In this document: positions 19,992 through 32,944 of the stretch, in pieces | Layout of the letters: the number at the start of each line of letters is the position of its first letter | Numbering within the stretch: position 1 is the first letter of the stretch | NCBI GenBank assembly: GCA_021234155.1 | Contig: JAJEKV010000002.1 | Location: 21,541,726-21,605,725 of the forward strand | Direction of reading: 5' to 3' | Length of the DNA stretch: 64,000 bases | Source of the DNA: Isoetes taiwanensis | Lineage: Eukaryota; Streptophyta; Lycopodiopsida; Isoetales; Isoetaceae | Notes under the pieces: model-generated | Told to the model about the DNA's origin: nothing | Seen by the model: only the letters and a program-made list of their open reading frames with translations | Database searches by the model: none | Translations under genes and position numbers: made by a program

Positions 19992-21330
19992 CTAATAAAA
20001 CCAATGTGGCGTGGCTATGACCAAGAACAGTTGGGCGTCTGGAAAAACATCAGAAACGCCCGTGGACGGATCATCTGTGTGGATGCATGAGAGATAATCA
20101 GGCACAACATGAGATTTTCCAGCCTTGTGAATGATTTCAAAAGGAGTGAACTCTTGCAGAAGCAAGACCCAATGAGCAATGCGACCCGTGGGTGTGGCTT
20201 TGTTGATCAAATAGAGAAGAGCTTGATGATCAACAAAGAACTTGATCTTGCTGTCCAACAAATAATGACAGAAACGTTGGACACAGAAAACTAAGCCCAA
20301 TGCTTCCCGCTCCGTGGCAGAATAATTGCACTCCGCAGGATTGAGTTTTCGGCTGGTATAGCGGATAGGTTTATCCATGTGCTCATCATATGCTTGAGAG
20401 AGGACAGCACCAATAGCAAAAGCCGAGACATCCACATGAACATGAAAGGGCTTGTCCCATTGAGGGGGAACAAGGACTGGTGTTTGAGTAAGCAAAAGCT
20501 TCAGCTTCTGGAAGGCCGCCTCTGCCTGGGGATTCCAAACCCAAGAGGATTCGTCACCCGTGAGTATATGAATGGGATCAGCAATGGCAGCGAGTCCAGG
20601 AATGAAGGTGGCATAGTAATTGACCTTACCCAGGAAGGAGCGTGTCTCTTTAGTGGTGGATGGTGCATGTGCCTTCAGCACACAACTGATTTTGGCAGGA
20701 TCCGTGGTGATGCCTTCTTTACTAACCACATGACCCAAAAGGACACCCGAGGTGATACAAAAGGTGCATTTTTTTGGATTGAGACTGATTCCAGACTCAT
20801 CACATTTTTGAAAGACGAGCTCTAACTTCTCCAGGTGATTATCCATGGAACTGTAGGCTGAAAAATCATCTTGAAAGATGTGAAGAAAGGGACGATCTTT
20901 CATATAGTTTTGAAATACAAAAAGCATGATGCGTTGAAATGTGGATGGAGAGTTTGATAGCCCAAAAGGGACCACCTTAGACAAAAGTGCCCCACGGTGT
21001 GGTGAAAGTGGTTTTGAGTTGATCTTCCTGTTTGATGGAGATTTGATTGTATCTTGAAAAGCCATCCATGAAGGAGTACATCTCGTGACCAACGACCTCT
21101 TCCAGAACCTGGTCTATGAAGGGTAGCGGGAAATGATCTCGTTCCGTGGCCTGATTTAATTTCCTATAGTCCACGCAAACTCGGATTTTTCTATTGTGCT
21201 TTAGAGCGATGACAATGGGGCTCACCCACTCTGAATGTTTGACCTCATAAATCAAGCCAGCAGCCAAAAGCTTGTCGATTTCAGCTTTGACGCGGTCACG
21301 ATAGTTGGGGTTGAGCCTGTACTGTCATTG
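19992..21330 (-). pseudogene. gypsy reverse transcriptase and RNase H pseudogene
   Basis: Two overlapping frames cover RT. One (21267-20977) has VSPIVIALKHNRKIRVCVDY and DHFPLPFIDQVLEEVVG. The other (to 19992, 366 aa) has VVPFGLSNSPSTFQRIM, an F-Q-DD active-site box (HIFQDDFSAYS, normally Y-x-DD), GKVNYYATFIPG, then RNase H with HVDVSAFAIGAVLSQ, ATEREALGLVFC and FFVDHQALLYLIN. A frameshift near 21000 separates them. Coding ends just after RNase H. Confidence 0.85.
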
Positions 21331-23494
21331 CTAGATTGGGCATGCATCAGGTTTGGTGGGAATGGTCAGTTCCCCTAACTCTTTTTTGATACCCCGAAGG
21401 TCTTTATAGCTCCATGCAAAGATATGTTTGAATTTTTTGAACAAAGTGATAGCGCGAGCCTTATAAGTTGGCGGAAGATTGGCAGCCAGGCGTACGGGTT
21501 GATTTTCTCCAAGATCGACGACTTCCACATCAGGAGTTTGAATGTGTGGGACAACGTCCGTGTCCTGACCAACATGAGCAGGTGGTTGGAGCATCACGGG
21601 AGGTGCTGCATTGTGGGTAGTAAAGAAAAGAGGCTACTGAGTGTCATCAAGCAAAGGTTGCTTCATGACAACGTGAACATCCACAACCTCAGAAGGAGCA
21701 TCCAAGTCTGAAAAATGATCAACCCGGAGCCAGGTAAGGGTCAAGCAGAGCTGCCACAGCCTGGTCCTGATCAAGTGTCATCTCACCTCAAGGATCTGCA
21801 TACTCAGGGTAGGAGAAGAGAGGAAGATTTGCAGGTCGAGCTTGAATGTGATAAATGTTTTGAGCCTCTTCAGAATCACTATCGGAAAGAGAGGGTTCAG
21901 CATGTTCAACAGAAATTAGCTTGCCCGTTTCCAAATCCATAGTGGCATTGAGAGTGCCATCAGTGATGACGAGTTGACCAATGGCCCAATAATGAATGCT
22001 CTTAGCCTGGCGGAGAAAGGGACGGCCTACCAGCATTTCATAATCACCCGGATCTTCACCAGCTTTCCAAACACCAAATTCCAAGGGGAATTTAAGATCA
22101 CCAATACCGATGCGGAGAAGAGGGGTGATACCTTGAGCGTGATATGGCCATTAGCCAACTTGATGTCATAGGGGGCACGATAGAGTTGCTTGATGCCCAA
22201 TTGCGTCCGAAGCTTATCGGTAATGAGATTGACAGCACTACCTCCATCAATTCGGACGTGATTGATCTGTTGATTGCCCACCATGGCATACACCGTGGGG
22301 GTTGAAGTAGCCACCGCGCCTACCAAAACAGTGGGTAGGGGCAACTGGTCTTTGAGAGCAGGACAGAGCTTGAGAATAGTGGCAAGACTCAAAGGAACCT
22401 TGATTTTGACGAGCTCTTTTTGAAGTTCCAGGGGAACATGAGAAAATGGATCAGCAGGATCCAGAGGGGCAGGAGTCTGAGGCAAGGAAGTGGAAACCTC
22501 CTTGAGAAGCTCCACCTCTGCAGCAATATTGGGATATGACTGAGAGCGTGGGCTTTTGGACGAGGAAGGTGTCTCCTGACGCTGCTGAGCACGCGTGGTG
22601 GCATGAACATTAGCTAGCGTGCAGCCTTCAGCAGCTTGCATAAGCTTGAGAATACTTTGTTGCACCTTGGGCATGACATGGGGCATGAGTTTATCGAGAT
22701 CAGGCATGAAATGAACCTTTTTTGGGTCCTCGTATGGAATTGTGTCGACAGCAAATGCGGGTTGCGTGTCGTGAGGTATGATAGTCAAGGGACGTGACGT
22801 CTTGGTCTGGCGAGAAACCAAACTAACCCAATTGGACTGCTGTACCGAAGGATTGAGAGCCTGATAAATTTCTTCTTGAGCTTGTTGATCCAGAGGAGTA
22901 GAGGACGACGCTGCTTGCTGAGGGCGCTGGTGTTGAGGGGGCCGTGGTGGCTTTCTCAGAACAGGGTGTGGGCCTTGTTTGCCATTGGCGACCCATAATT
23001 GATAAGCCGTGAGTCGGACTGATGCAGTTTGATTTGTACCTGGAAGTTGAACTTGGACTTGAGGAAGCTAAGGGTATGCCGTGGTGGTATGACCTCATTC
23101 TTGGCAGTGATAACACTAAGCCTTGGAAGGATCAAAAGGTTGACGGGGTGACCCCTAGATTGTTGCGGTTGTTGAGCTTGTGGATATTGCTGAGGCGAAT
23201 ACGATTGTTGCAGCTGTGGCGTGGTTTGCACCTGGAAAACAATTTTCTGTCTGAAGGGTGTAAGATGTGAACGTGTACACTCTTCAGTGGCATGATTGCA
23301 CATGTTGCATCATTTACAATGAGGAGGACCATTGGTGGAATTGCAATCATTGGCAAGATGACCTTGATATTTACAGATGTGACAGGGTCTTTTTTTATTG
23401 GTGGTGTACAATAAAGCAGTCCAGGACATAGGGTGCTTAACGGGTGCTGATTGCCCTTCAAGCTACCCTTCATTGCCCTTCCCTTGCCCTTCAT
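21331..23494 (-). pseudogene. gypsy nucleocapsid knuckle and aspartic protease pseudogene
   Basis: Near 23390-23330 one frame reads CHICKYQGHLANDC, a perfect CX2CX4HX4C nucleocapsid zinc knuckle. From 22821 to 22027 a frame of 264 aa carries the retropepsin-like segment with VRIDGGSAVNLITDKL (active-site region IDGGS in place of the commoner DSG/DTG). The linker into RT (NLPPTYKARAITLFKKFKH, FAWSYKDLRGI) is at 21500-21380. Frame changes separate the blocks. Confidence 0.75.
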
Positions 23495-23598
23495 TGCCCT
23501 TCAAAAAATATTAGGATGTTCTTTAGTTATGTATAACATAATGAGCATATTAGTAATGTGAAGCCCCGATCACACATGTTATCTATGAAGGTGCTGAT

Positions 23599-24812
23599 TT
23601 AGTGCTTGAATTTCGTTTTTTTGTACACCACCAGCAAAAAAACACTCGACACCAGATCTGAGTGCGTTGAGGGGCAGATTGTTGAGGCTGGACCGCATTC
23701 TGAGGAACCATGACGGGAGGCATTGACTGAGTGGTTGACTAATTCGATAGCCTGCTCCAAATTCTTGGGATGGAGGTACTCAGTCATGAAACGAATGGCA
23801 GGAGGAAGGCCTTGCAGAAACCAGACAAGAATCTGGCTTTGCATGGGGTACTCCTGGAGCTTGCTGACCAGAATGTGAAGGCGATCCGCGAAATCATGCA
23901 CAAACTCCGTGGGCTGTTACTGTAGATCATTGAGTTGCTTTAGCAGTAGTTGATCATCATTCGCCATAATGGGAGAGAAACGCAGTCTTCACCTCTTGCC
24001 AGTTTTGTTTCCAATGGCTTTTGTTGGCCATGAGCCACTGATGTGGGATGCCTCGCAGCGTAGTGGAAAAAATGTGGAACTTGAGTTGAGGTTCGAGCAT
24101 GGCCATTGAGGATAGCCAACGCCTCAAATTCCTCCATGTGAGCTTCTGCACTTTGATCCAGAGGCTTCCCTTTAGTATTTTCGAAGGTGGGATACGTCAG
24201 CTTAAGATTTTGAACAGGAGATGGAGGCGGACCTTGCGCATATACAGGTGGAGCATAAGCGGGAACATAGCTTTGTGGCACAGCCATGGGCTGGGAATAA
24301 GGCGGTATAGGAACAAAAAACCCGGAGGGCCAGAGAGAGGAGCATCCTGTGGCGAAGGACCATGGGAGCCCTCCTCATTAAGCTTGAGATCAGTAAGATT
24401 ATAGACAGGGAGGGCCTGTTGAAAAGATGGGGAGGTCAGATATTCATGGACGTGGGGAGGGCCAAAAGAGACATGTGGATGGCCCATCCCTGCAGGGGGA
24501 GAAGAAGGTTGCAAAGGCAGAGGGGTGTGACCTGAGAGGATATGAATATAGGTGCTTTCCGGAGTTTGGAAATAATGAGGAGTGGGCTGGACCGGTGTAT
24601 GATTTGGCGACTGGGATTGAGAGCAATGCTTATATACAGAATCAACACGAGGAGTAGGCGGTGCCGACTGAGCTCTTGAGCGGACACGGCCTCCCTCAAT
24701 ATCATAATCAGTGTCGTACATGTCTCAAGCAGCTTCGCGACGCTGATGGCGCTCCAATCGAGCCGCCGTTTGGCAAAGGAGTTCTTCAGGAGTGAAAGCA
24801 CGAGCAGACATA
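23599..24812 (-). pseudogene. gypsy gag pseudogene
   Basis: The likely start (MSARAFTPEELLC) is at 24812. The frame is soon broken by TGA at about 24724, resumes at MYDTDYDIEGG, and runs through a proline-rich segment to a capsid-like region (TYPTFENTKGKPLD; YPMQSQILVWFLQGLPP; MTEYLHPKNLEQAIEL). Several frame changes occur between 24150 and 23900. This is the structural capsid protein of a Ty3-type element and is no longer intact. Confidence 0.75.
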
Positions 24813-24949
24813 GTGAAAAGAAAGAAAGAAGAAAGATTAGACCCGGCAGCATCGACATTGTTTAGGGTCTGGGGTTTGGGATCTTTTGTAAGACAGCCCT
24901 CCGTGAGAACCCTTGGATCAAGCAGGAGAATCCTGGCTGAGTGTCACGC

Positions 24950-25395
24950 AGATTTTGCAAAGAACAGAAAGAAGGAAACAGGAAAGAACAAACAACAAAC
25001 AGTGAAGAAAATAAGACTCCCTTGATATCACTGAGTGTACATGAGCTCTCGAAAATAGAGAGAAAAACTAGAGACAAGGACTGAAACTCATCTAAAAAAC
25101 TGAGTTCTATCTCTACCCATATATATATATAGTACAACGGCCATGGGCCCAAAGTAGGTGTTTGGCAGATCTTGCTACCAACTCCTAGATCAAAGCTTGA
25201 TATCCCGGAATTCTGGCGGTGCCTTCTTTATGTGCCTAGAATCACGCTATTCATGGACTGAACTTCTGCAGGGCCGGCATTTATCTGTTCTCTGTCTCTT
25301 CTTTGGCGTGGTCTTCGGCGGGGGTCTACTCCCCGATGGTTGACCTGCTCCCTTATTCCTACTCTGCTCCGTGGTCTTCATGAATAGTTCTGTAC
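24950..25395 (-). repeat. candidate 5' LTR of the minus-strand gypsy element
   Basis: It lies directly upstream of gag and contains a TATA stretch followed by a CT-rich leader. The ends are inferred from position only, because no partner LTR is present. A TGTACAG start at about 25395 is possible. Confidence 0.35.
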
Positions 25396-25599
25396 ATAGT
25401 TAAATAGTGCTTGAATCCAGGACCATGCTGGCTAAACTTGTAGACAAGAAAAGAGGCAATGCTCAAGTGTTTCGACATCTGAAGTCAAAGCAGACATATT
25501 ACAGAGTTGCGTGAATCATAGTGATAGCGAACGCATTTACACACAAATATCTATGTAAGACCTGCCACCAAAGTATAGAAACTTTAGGATGAAGCAAGT

Positions 25600-28500
25600 T
25601 ATCTCAAAGCCAGAACCATGTACGAGCTCGCCTGGGTTCTGAGAGCTGTAGTTGCCATCCATTTGGCAATGGAAGAGAACACGGAGTTAAGAGAAGATGG
25701 TATATGAAGCGGACAAAGTACTTGCCTTTGTGAATGTCCTTGTGACAATCCCATGGCACCCCTTCCATGACACCAACTTCTACTATGAGAGGCAAGTTCT
25801 CTGCTACCTTCTCCCGTACATTTACATCCCAACGTGAGAGTAAGAATTTTGCTTGAAATGCCAGCCATGACAAAAGACGACCACCTTCATACCATACTTC
25901 AATGGAGACGACACCTGCTAGGGCCCACCGTCTCTGGATAAGGGGAGAACAGATGCAATAAGTGGAGGTGCTAAAGGGTCTGGCGGCAATTGCACCCACC
26001 AGCACAGAATATCTAGAGAATGGGTGGATGAACACGACCAAAATAGATATCTGACTGCATCCCATGCTGCCAATAATTCTCATAAGAAAGGAGATGGATT
26101 TGGAAAAGGCTCAAGATGATGAAATAGAGTCCAGGGAAGAATTGGTTTGACTGCCTTCTTGCCTAGAGGAGTACAATGACCAAGAGATTGTTTGAAAAGG
26201 CGAAGGCCAGGAGAGTCATCTTCACCATTCATGATCCTCCATATGAATTTTGAGACGGACATTACTTTGCAGTAAGAAGTACATTATAGCCATGCCACCT
26301 TCCTGCATAAGGAGGATGCATTTAGACCAGACCATCTTAACTACAACACCCTCCTTTGTGCCAGCCCGTATGAAATTTCGGACTATTGCAATGAGCTCCT
26401 ACACTTTAACCTGTGGGGCTAGCAACAAGGAAGCCGTATAAACATGGATATTGCTAAGCACAGATTTAGCAACTGTAATGCGACGAGCGAGAGATAACTT
26501 TACAGTTGACCACCAGAATAGGTGTTTCTCCAAATCCTCATGCTACTCTTGCACCAACATAAATGCCAATAGAAATTCCAGGTAGCTTTGTGGCCTGTCC
26601 ATGAGCGAGAAGCTTCTATGAATAATCATGAAGACATGTCAGAATCAAAGTGTCCAATGTCCATAAGGCCATGCCCTTTTGATAACCCGCCAATACACCA
26701 GAAGCCAAAGAGAATGCGTCTAAGAGGAGTTTTGCAGCTTCATGGTTCTCAGAGTTAGCGACCATAAAGAGGAACATGTCATCGGCATATTGATTGCAAA
26801 CTTCTTGTGTACCATCCTCTATAGCGAGACCTTGAAGGATCTCTTCTCCTGATACAACATCAAATAACTATGACAATGACTACATGACAATTATGAAGAG
26901 AAGTGGCGCTAAAGAGCATCGCTGATGAATACCTCGACAAAGTGAAAAGACCGCTGATGGCTCACCATAAAAGAGAATAGCAGCTCGAACAGATACATGC
27001 AACTTCATGACGTCTGATGTGAATTGCTCCCCAAATCCCAATATGAGCATACACAAGCACATGAACTCCTAGCTGACACTATCATATGCCTTCGCAAATC
27101 AAGTTTGAGATACGTAACAGGATGATTTTGCCGAGGTGTCCAATAAATCCTCTCATATGCAGCAACTACATTATTAAGAATGCGTCTTTTTGGGAGAAAT
27201 CTCTTGATTGAGTTGTAGAAATAGACTCAGCCAAAATACCCTTCACTCTCTTTATATATTGATGATAATAAAGTGATGCATCGCCAGTCTGCAATAGTCT
27301 GGGGATCTTTGATCTTGGGGATGAGCAAGATGGCACCTGTATTCAAAATTTTGTCCAAGGCAATAGATCGACGAAAGTCACAAAAAATGTCAAATACATC
27401 TGGCTCCAGCCACTCCCAATATTTTTGAAAGAACTCAATTGGTATACCACCCAACACTGGGCACTTTCCCTTTTTAAGTTTAAATATTGCTGAACTCAGA
27501 TCAGCAGTAGTTATAGCAGCATCCACGGATAGATGTTGCCCTTCAGAAATAACGGAGGATATCCTAGACAGAACTGCATCTCGTATTTCTGACTGAAAGA
27601 GCAAATGTTTCTCAGCAAAAAAATACTTGAAATTAATTATGCAGATGTTACTTGAGCTCTGTCGGCTGTGAGACTTAGCCATCTGACAGCCGCAAGGATG
27701 TACGTGACTGACAATATTCGATGCCGCTTAGCTACACGGAAGAAGAGGCTCGTACAATGGTCTCCATCACGGAACCACTGCAGGCCCAATTTGGCCTTTG
27801 CCTGTTGGATCTATTCCTCTTCCAAACCTTGAATTTGTGCTAGTATGTGATGCCCATAAATGCCTGGGAGAAGAACCTGTCGAGAGAGAAGAAGACCCTA
27901 ATACAACATATCTAGTAAAGCACGATCTACTGCTGTTGATTGATGGCCCATTGTTTTGCAAAAGATTTAACTGCTACGAGTGCATCCACTATGCTGGCCA
28001 TCCCTCGACGTTGGCTAAAGATGACTGTCCAAATGCCCTTGAAAGCCTCTTTGAAGGCTGCATCATTTAAGAATTTTACATTTAGGCAAAAGCATGTCCG
28101 CCTCGTGCAGTGTTACAGTAGATATTCATCTGAAAGAAACTGTAGATAATGATCTGAAAATGAGTTGTCTCTAAGGCAGGGCTGAAAAAGACTTGGAAAT
28201 GCCAAAACTGCATTCCAATAAGCCCTATCTAGCCGACAGCTTGCACGACCCCCACAATCTGATGATTGCACCAAGTGAAGGCAGCTTCACCATCTAACTT
28301 AATAGATTGCAACCACGGAGAAGAGGATGCAATTGTTGAGTCTCAAATCTCAGACACAACATTAGACATGGCTCCTTATCGATCCTCTTCTATTACGACC
28401 ATTTTGAAGTCTTTCCATGAAATCTCATGATCCATACTAAGCATCTTGAACCATAAAGATGCCCACAATGAAGCTCTTTGGTGAGGCCTGTTATAAGCGT

Positions 28501-30300
28501 AAACATTCATAAGACCATACCAGGCTTCATAGTCCTGCCACAAAAGAAAATCCCCGCCGCCAAAGAAATCCACCTCAGTGAAAGTGGCTGACAATGAAGG
28601 TTGCCAAGCTATGGTAACTCCCGCACTAACTGAATCAACTGCTGACCAACATATTGAAATGTTGACTTCATATCCGTAAGCTTTGTCATATCCTCCTTGC
28701 AACATTTTTGTTCTTATAGACATACAATCTGGACATCCAACTTAGACAGATAAAAAGATATCTGATTCCTCTTAAGGGGGAAAGAGGCCACCCCCCGAAC
28801 ATTCCATGAAACTAACCACATTGATGTTCTGAAGAGGTTGGATAGAGCAAAGGGTTTCCACCGGTACCTCCAGAGCAGTAATGGCCATATTCTCAACCTG
28901 GCATGATGCAGCAATCTTGAACCATATTAGCCCACTAAAATGGTGAGAAACAACCATGATAGGGACCAATGGGAGGAAATATGACCCACGACTTATGTTA
29001 TGGTAGATACTGGGACACTGTAGAGTTAAGACCTTTTGCTATCTTTTGAGGTTGGCGAAAAGCAGATGGATGCTTAGGCGAAGGATGGAAACCTCGACGA
29101 TCATTATCCATGTATTGACTATGAGCCGCCTCTGCTTATTCTTGCATCTTTTGAATCTCCTCCAACTTCCGCATACGCTACTCAGGAGCAAGCAATGAGA
29201 AAATCGCATCTAGGTTGACACTGGAGTGGTTTGCAAGTGGTTGGGAAATATCCATGGGTGTTGGGCCATAGCAGCAGGATGAGGTGCAATAGATGCAGGA
29301 GCCAAGTGGTGGGGTGCAAGAAGTTTACGATACTGGAGAAAAGTAGGTGCCTCGGGGAGCATAAGAGCCAGCGCAGGGCCATTGAGTAATCAAAGCTTGA
29401 AGAAAAAGAACGTGGTACCAATTTAGACAACAATTTTTTGAGGCATATTGCGATCAATGTGTCTTTTAACATAAAACTTGGTTAGGCCAATCGTGATAGA
29501 GTGCTGAAGACGCAATCCTATCTCATTTGCAATGGCTGCAATAAACTCTGAATCTTATATTTCTAGAGGAAGTTCCTCAATGGCAATCAAGAATGGAGCC
29601 CTAGAGCATCTGGTTTGCCGGAAAAGAAACGGGAACGTATTGCTGATACAAAAGAAAATGTCTCCATAGAGGGTCAACATAACGTTCAATGAGCTGGGTG
29701 ACTGGCTCAAGTGAACCGAATATGAGAAGAAAACATTGTTGATCTTTTGCTATGAGCTTGATGGACTAATAGGCTGGAGGTCCCAACTTACAAAGATGCC
29801 CAAACAACCAGTCCCCATACACTTCAAGCCCATGAATGGGCCAATGAAATGGCACACCACCAACCATGGAATAAGCTGCTCCATATGACGTCGATGGGCC
29901 TCATGGTTAATCTGCACGACTGGTGACCCAAAATGCTCAAAGGCCGCTCGATGCTCCTACACTTCATAAAAGATCCCCTCTGGTGGAAGTTGTACATCTA
30001 TGAAAGTCCGTTTAGCATACAGTTGCTGGAGATAGGATGTCACCTAGTATCCACCATAGTGGATATCGCCTCTAACAAGCGAGAGGATGTAGCAAGAGAA
30101 GACAATCCTTTGCACAACCGTCCAGAGAAACAAAAACCTAGAAGGTGCTACATGACCTCCATAGCAAATTGGAGGTGCATGAGACAATGCTTGTCCCGAG
30201 AGACCTCCAACATGTGTTGGAAGTGCCGAGTCCCCAAATCCATCTCCAACGAGGGCTCCCAAATGTGTGGGAGGCCCAGCTCCTTGTGTGATTGAAGCTT
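25600..30300 (-). mobile_element. L1-like LINE, heavily decayed
   Basis: On the minus strand the order is an ORF1-like region (30300-29000, no intact frame), endonuclease (SWNVRGVASFPLKRNQISFY at about 28820), mid-region (28723-28376), RT (27682-26880) and a C-terminal part (26262-25604). Every domain sits in a different frame with intervening stops. The endonuclease and RT wording is that of plant L1-type LINEs. No poly(A) tail is evident at the left end, so the 3' boundary is approximate. Confidence 0.75.
26880..28914 (-). pseudogene. L1-type endonuclease/reverse transcriptase pseudogene
   Basis: The endonuclease N-terminus (WNVRGVASFPLKRNQI, LDVQIVCL) is at 28830-28720 and a SAGVTIAWQPSL segment at 28640. 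RT fingers (AIFKLKKGKCPVLGGIPIEF; NTGAILLIPKIKDPQTIADW; ITLLSSIYK) are at 27500-27240. The palm-adjacent RGIHQRCSLAPLLFIIVM (normally RGxRQGxPLxPLLF) is at 26935-26880. Enzymatic residues between these blocks are lost to frameshifts. It would have nicked DNA and primed reverse transcription when active. Confidence 0.75.
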
Positions 30301-30679
30301 TATATGTGATGACTCCATAAGAGGAATTCTTTGCATAATCACAGAAATAGAAAGGATCACAGGCCTTAGGGAAATACTAATCTAAGGGATTTAGCTTCTA
30401 TATATTACAAGGTAATTTTGGAGAATACTTCAATTACAACAGGTCTCGTAAAATCAGAGGGTAATAGTTCATTAATACACGATATATCTGACATCAAAAG
30501 ATGTGTTTTGGTGAGAAGAATTCAGCAAGCATAGTGTAGGTCAAACAGAATTCTGGTCTCAAGATCTCAGCTTTCAAATTTTGCTACAGTAGAAAGGTTT
30601 TCCTTATGTAAATGTGTCATTTATGGACATGTCCCAAAATGACTATACCTAGTCCACTCCATCCGCCCCTCCTGTACAT

Positions 30680-31750
30680 ACTTTACACAATAGGCTGACA
30701 AGTCTTGGGACTCGACGCCTCCCGGGTGCATAGCCAAGGGGCTACTTCTGGGTTGCATCTCCCCAGTCCCAATGAGGCAGGAGGAGATCACTCCCTCCAG
30801 AGGCAAGCATTCCCATCACAGGCGGCTAGAGGGCCACTGCCCGTCTACGACTTGAACCCCATGGAATGTAACGCATCACCCCAGAGGTGTCGAGCCCATG
30901 CCTTGCCCACACGCAGTGGCAAACCATCAGGCCTAGCCCGCTAAGATTCCTGGTAGGCTTTACACACCAGAGGGATCAATCTGCAATGGGACAAGTCCCC
31001 CTTATCTGCTGGTCTAGCCCCGCCACTCACAGCCAGGCGAGCTCTTATGCACAGGCCGCATTAACTGGGAATTAATGAAGCTATCTAGAATCATCTACTA
31101 CTGAAGGTTTGAGGGCCTCTACCCCCCTTTCCAATACAAGAGAGCATAGGATGGAACATCATCATTATCAAAGAACTGAAATACTGAATAATATCTATTC
31201 TATCTACCTAAACATACATGGTTAGGTTCATTCTTTAAGGCTGGTGATCTTAGAATCTACAAGGCTGCTAAGACTGATCTAACATACTATCCTAGCTCAT
31301 TGCCAGACTAAGAGTCGGTTTTGCACAACGGAATCGCAGGTTACCTGATCCTTGGCTTGCTCCAGCTCCCCGAATTGCATCCATGCCTTTGTTCATGCTG
31401 AAGACATCTGCTCCTGAGAGAACTGTTATGCAAATGCGGCTCACTGGCGCCTGGCAATGCGGAATAGCAATTCGGCTTGGCCAGAATGGCCCAAGGAAGC
31501 TAAAATGCGAAACGGGAAAAGGTTTAGAGTTTCCCCTTTTGTTCCTTTTACATGACCTTTTAGGTTTAGGTTATAAGGGACCAATGGGGCTTTGCCATTT
31601 GGCAAAGGGGTTTAATTGCATATGTTTAAGCGCAACCCTTTACGGCTCTCAAGTACTTGTCAAGGGTGACATGTACGCATGGCGTGGTAGTATAATATAT
31701 GTATTCAGATCGTATATTATGCTGGAACGTCAGAGGTTGTGTAAGATTTG
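30680..31750 (-). repeat. LTR copy, possibly solo, of a gypsy/chromovirus family
   Basis: The reverse complement of 31750-31620 matches 44106-44230 (attatactaccacg, gtacatgtcacc, gacaagtacttgagagccgt, aaagggttgcgc). The rest (31640-30680) matches 48140-49065 in inverted orientation over about 900 bp. The first match lies just after a purine-rich tract at the 3' end of the chromovirus at 40.6 kb, which is why I read this as LTR sequence. No internal element sequence adjoins it. ORFs within it are incidental. Confidence 0.6.
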
Positions 31751-31764
31751 TTGCAATGCATAAA

Positions 31765-32335
31765 TAATACATTTATACAAGAGTGTGTTGGAAAAATAAA
31801 TTTATTACATTTACATAGTATTTACAAGTATTGGAAGAAATTGTATATAGAAATTGTGCGCGCGCAAATGTAAAGCTCCAAAGAGTTGTTGCTCTTGAAA
31901 TAAAGGAAATATTCATGTTTGCTTGAACGAAAAATATTGAAGATTGACAATATAGAAATATGAACAAGGTACTTCCATTCTTTATGAAATTCGGAGAGGA
32001 ATTGTGCACATAACTGCTTCTTGCTATACTAAAAAATTTCTTGATTTTAGAGCATGGTTTGCTGTCGACTTTCTTGACAACCATGTTTGAATTTACATTC
32101 GGTTGCTCTTATCCATTATGTGTATAATATATATCAAACAAGGTTGCATTTGAAACGGGAGTGTTGCACAGCTCCCGTTTCAAATATTCCCTTAAAAAAA
32201 CATGTCATGCTCCTAGAAGTGACCTTTTTGGCCGAGGTTAAGGATTTTCTAAAGTTAATTTTTTTCTTACATTTTGGCTTCTCAGCAGGTGTGCACTTTC
32301 CTTTGGGCAATGTTCAATAATTACAAAATTCTATA
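31765..32335. other. no gene seen
   Basis: AT-rich DNA between an LTR copy and the start of the GC-rich LINE. A short inverted pair, gaaacgggag/ctcccgtttc, sits near 32152-32181. Confidence 0.45.
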
Positions 32336-32944
32336 CATAGGATGTAAGCTTTCCTTTACAGCGCCCTCACAGCGCCCAGCTCCCTCTCTCTAGCGCCCTC
32401 ACTCCCCTTGCATAGACCCCCTTGATTTGCCCCTTTCTGGCTTTCTCTCTCTAGGGTTTACAATCTCTCTCTAGACCCAAAACCCCCAAACCCCCAAAAG
32501 GCGCTCCACCCGCCTTTCCGAGCCCCCAAACTGGATTCTAAGCACCCTTGAGGCAGCCAGAGACCCCTCAGACTTTGGAGCCCTCAAAACCCCCACACCT
32601 GCGGTAGTTGGCATGCAATAATTGTGAGTGATGTTCTATTCTAATCTATGAGAAGCGATGGCGATGGATTAGAAGCGGTGGCATGTTAAATGGTGTCGTG
32701 TTGTACAAAGCTTTAGAAAGACCTATGAGAAGCAATGGCGTGATGGGTCAAAGTCAAAGTCAAAGGTGGTGGGCACCCCTACCCAGGGTGTTCTTTGGGC
32801 TCGCTAAACGCACCAGACACCCCACGCCCACCACTTAGGGTTTAGTTGACTAGCCCAAAAGGTGCTCTGCCAGCGTTCTTGAGTCCCCAAATTCAATTCT
32901 AGGCACCCTTTCCATGGCCGGAGACCCCTCAAACTTTGGGAGTC

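Larger units (their letters stand above)
19985..25395 (-). mobile_element. Ty3/gypsy LTR retrotransposon, OTA-like, lacking integrase
   Basis: Reading leftwards on the minus strand: a candidate 5' LTR (about 25395-24950, with a TATATATATATGGG promoter-like stretch at 25121-25131), gag, CCHC knuckle, protease, reverse transcriptase and RNase H, stopping at about 19985. No integrase and no second LTR copy are visible to the left, so the 3' third is missing. Frameshifts and stops are scattered throughout. The RT wording (CVDYRKLN, DHFPLPFIDQ, MDGFSRYNQI) and the IDGGSAVN protease motif resemble the Tat/Athila/Ogre side of Ty3/gypsy. Confidence 0.85.
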
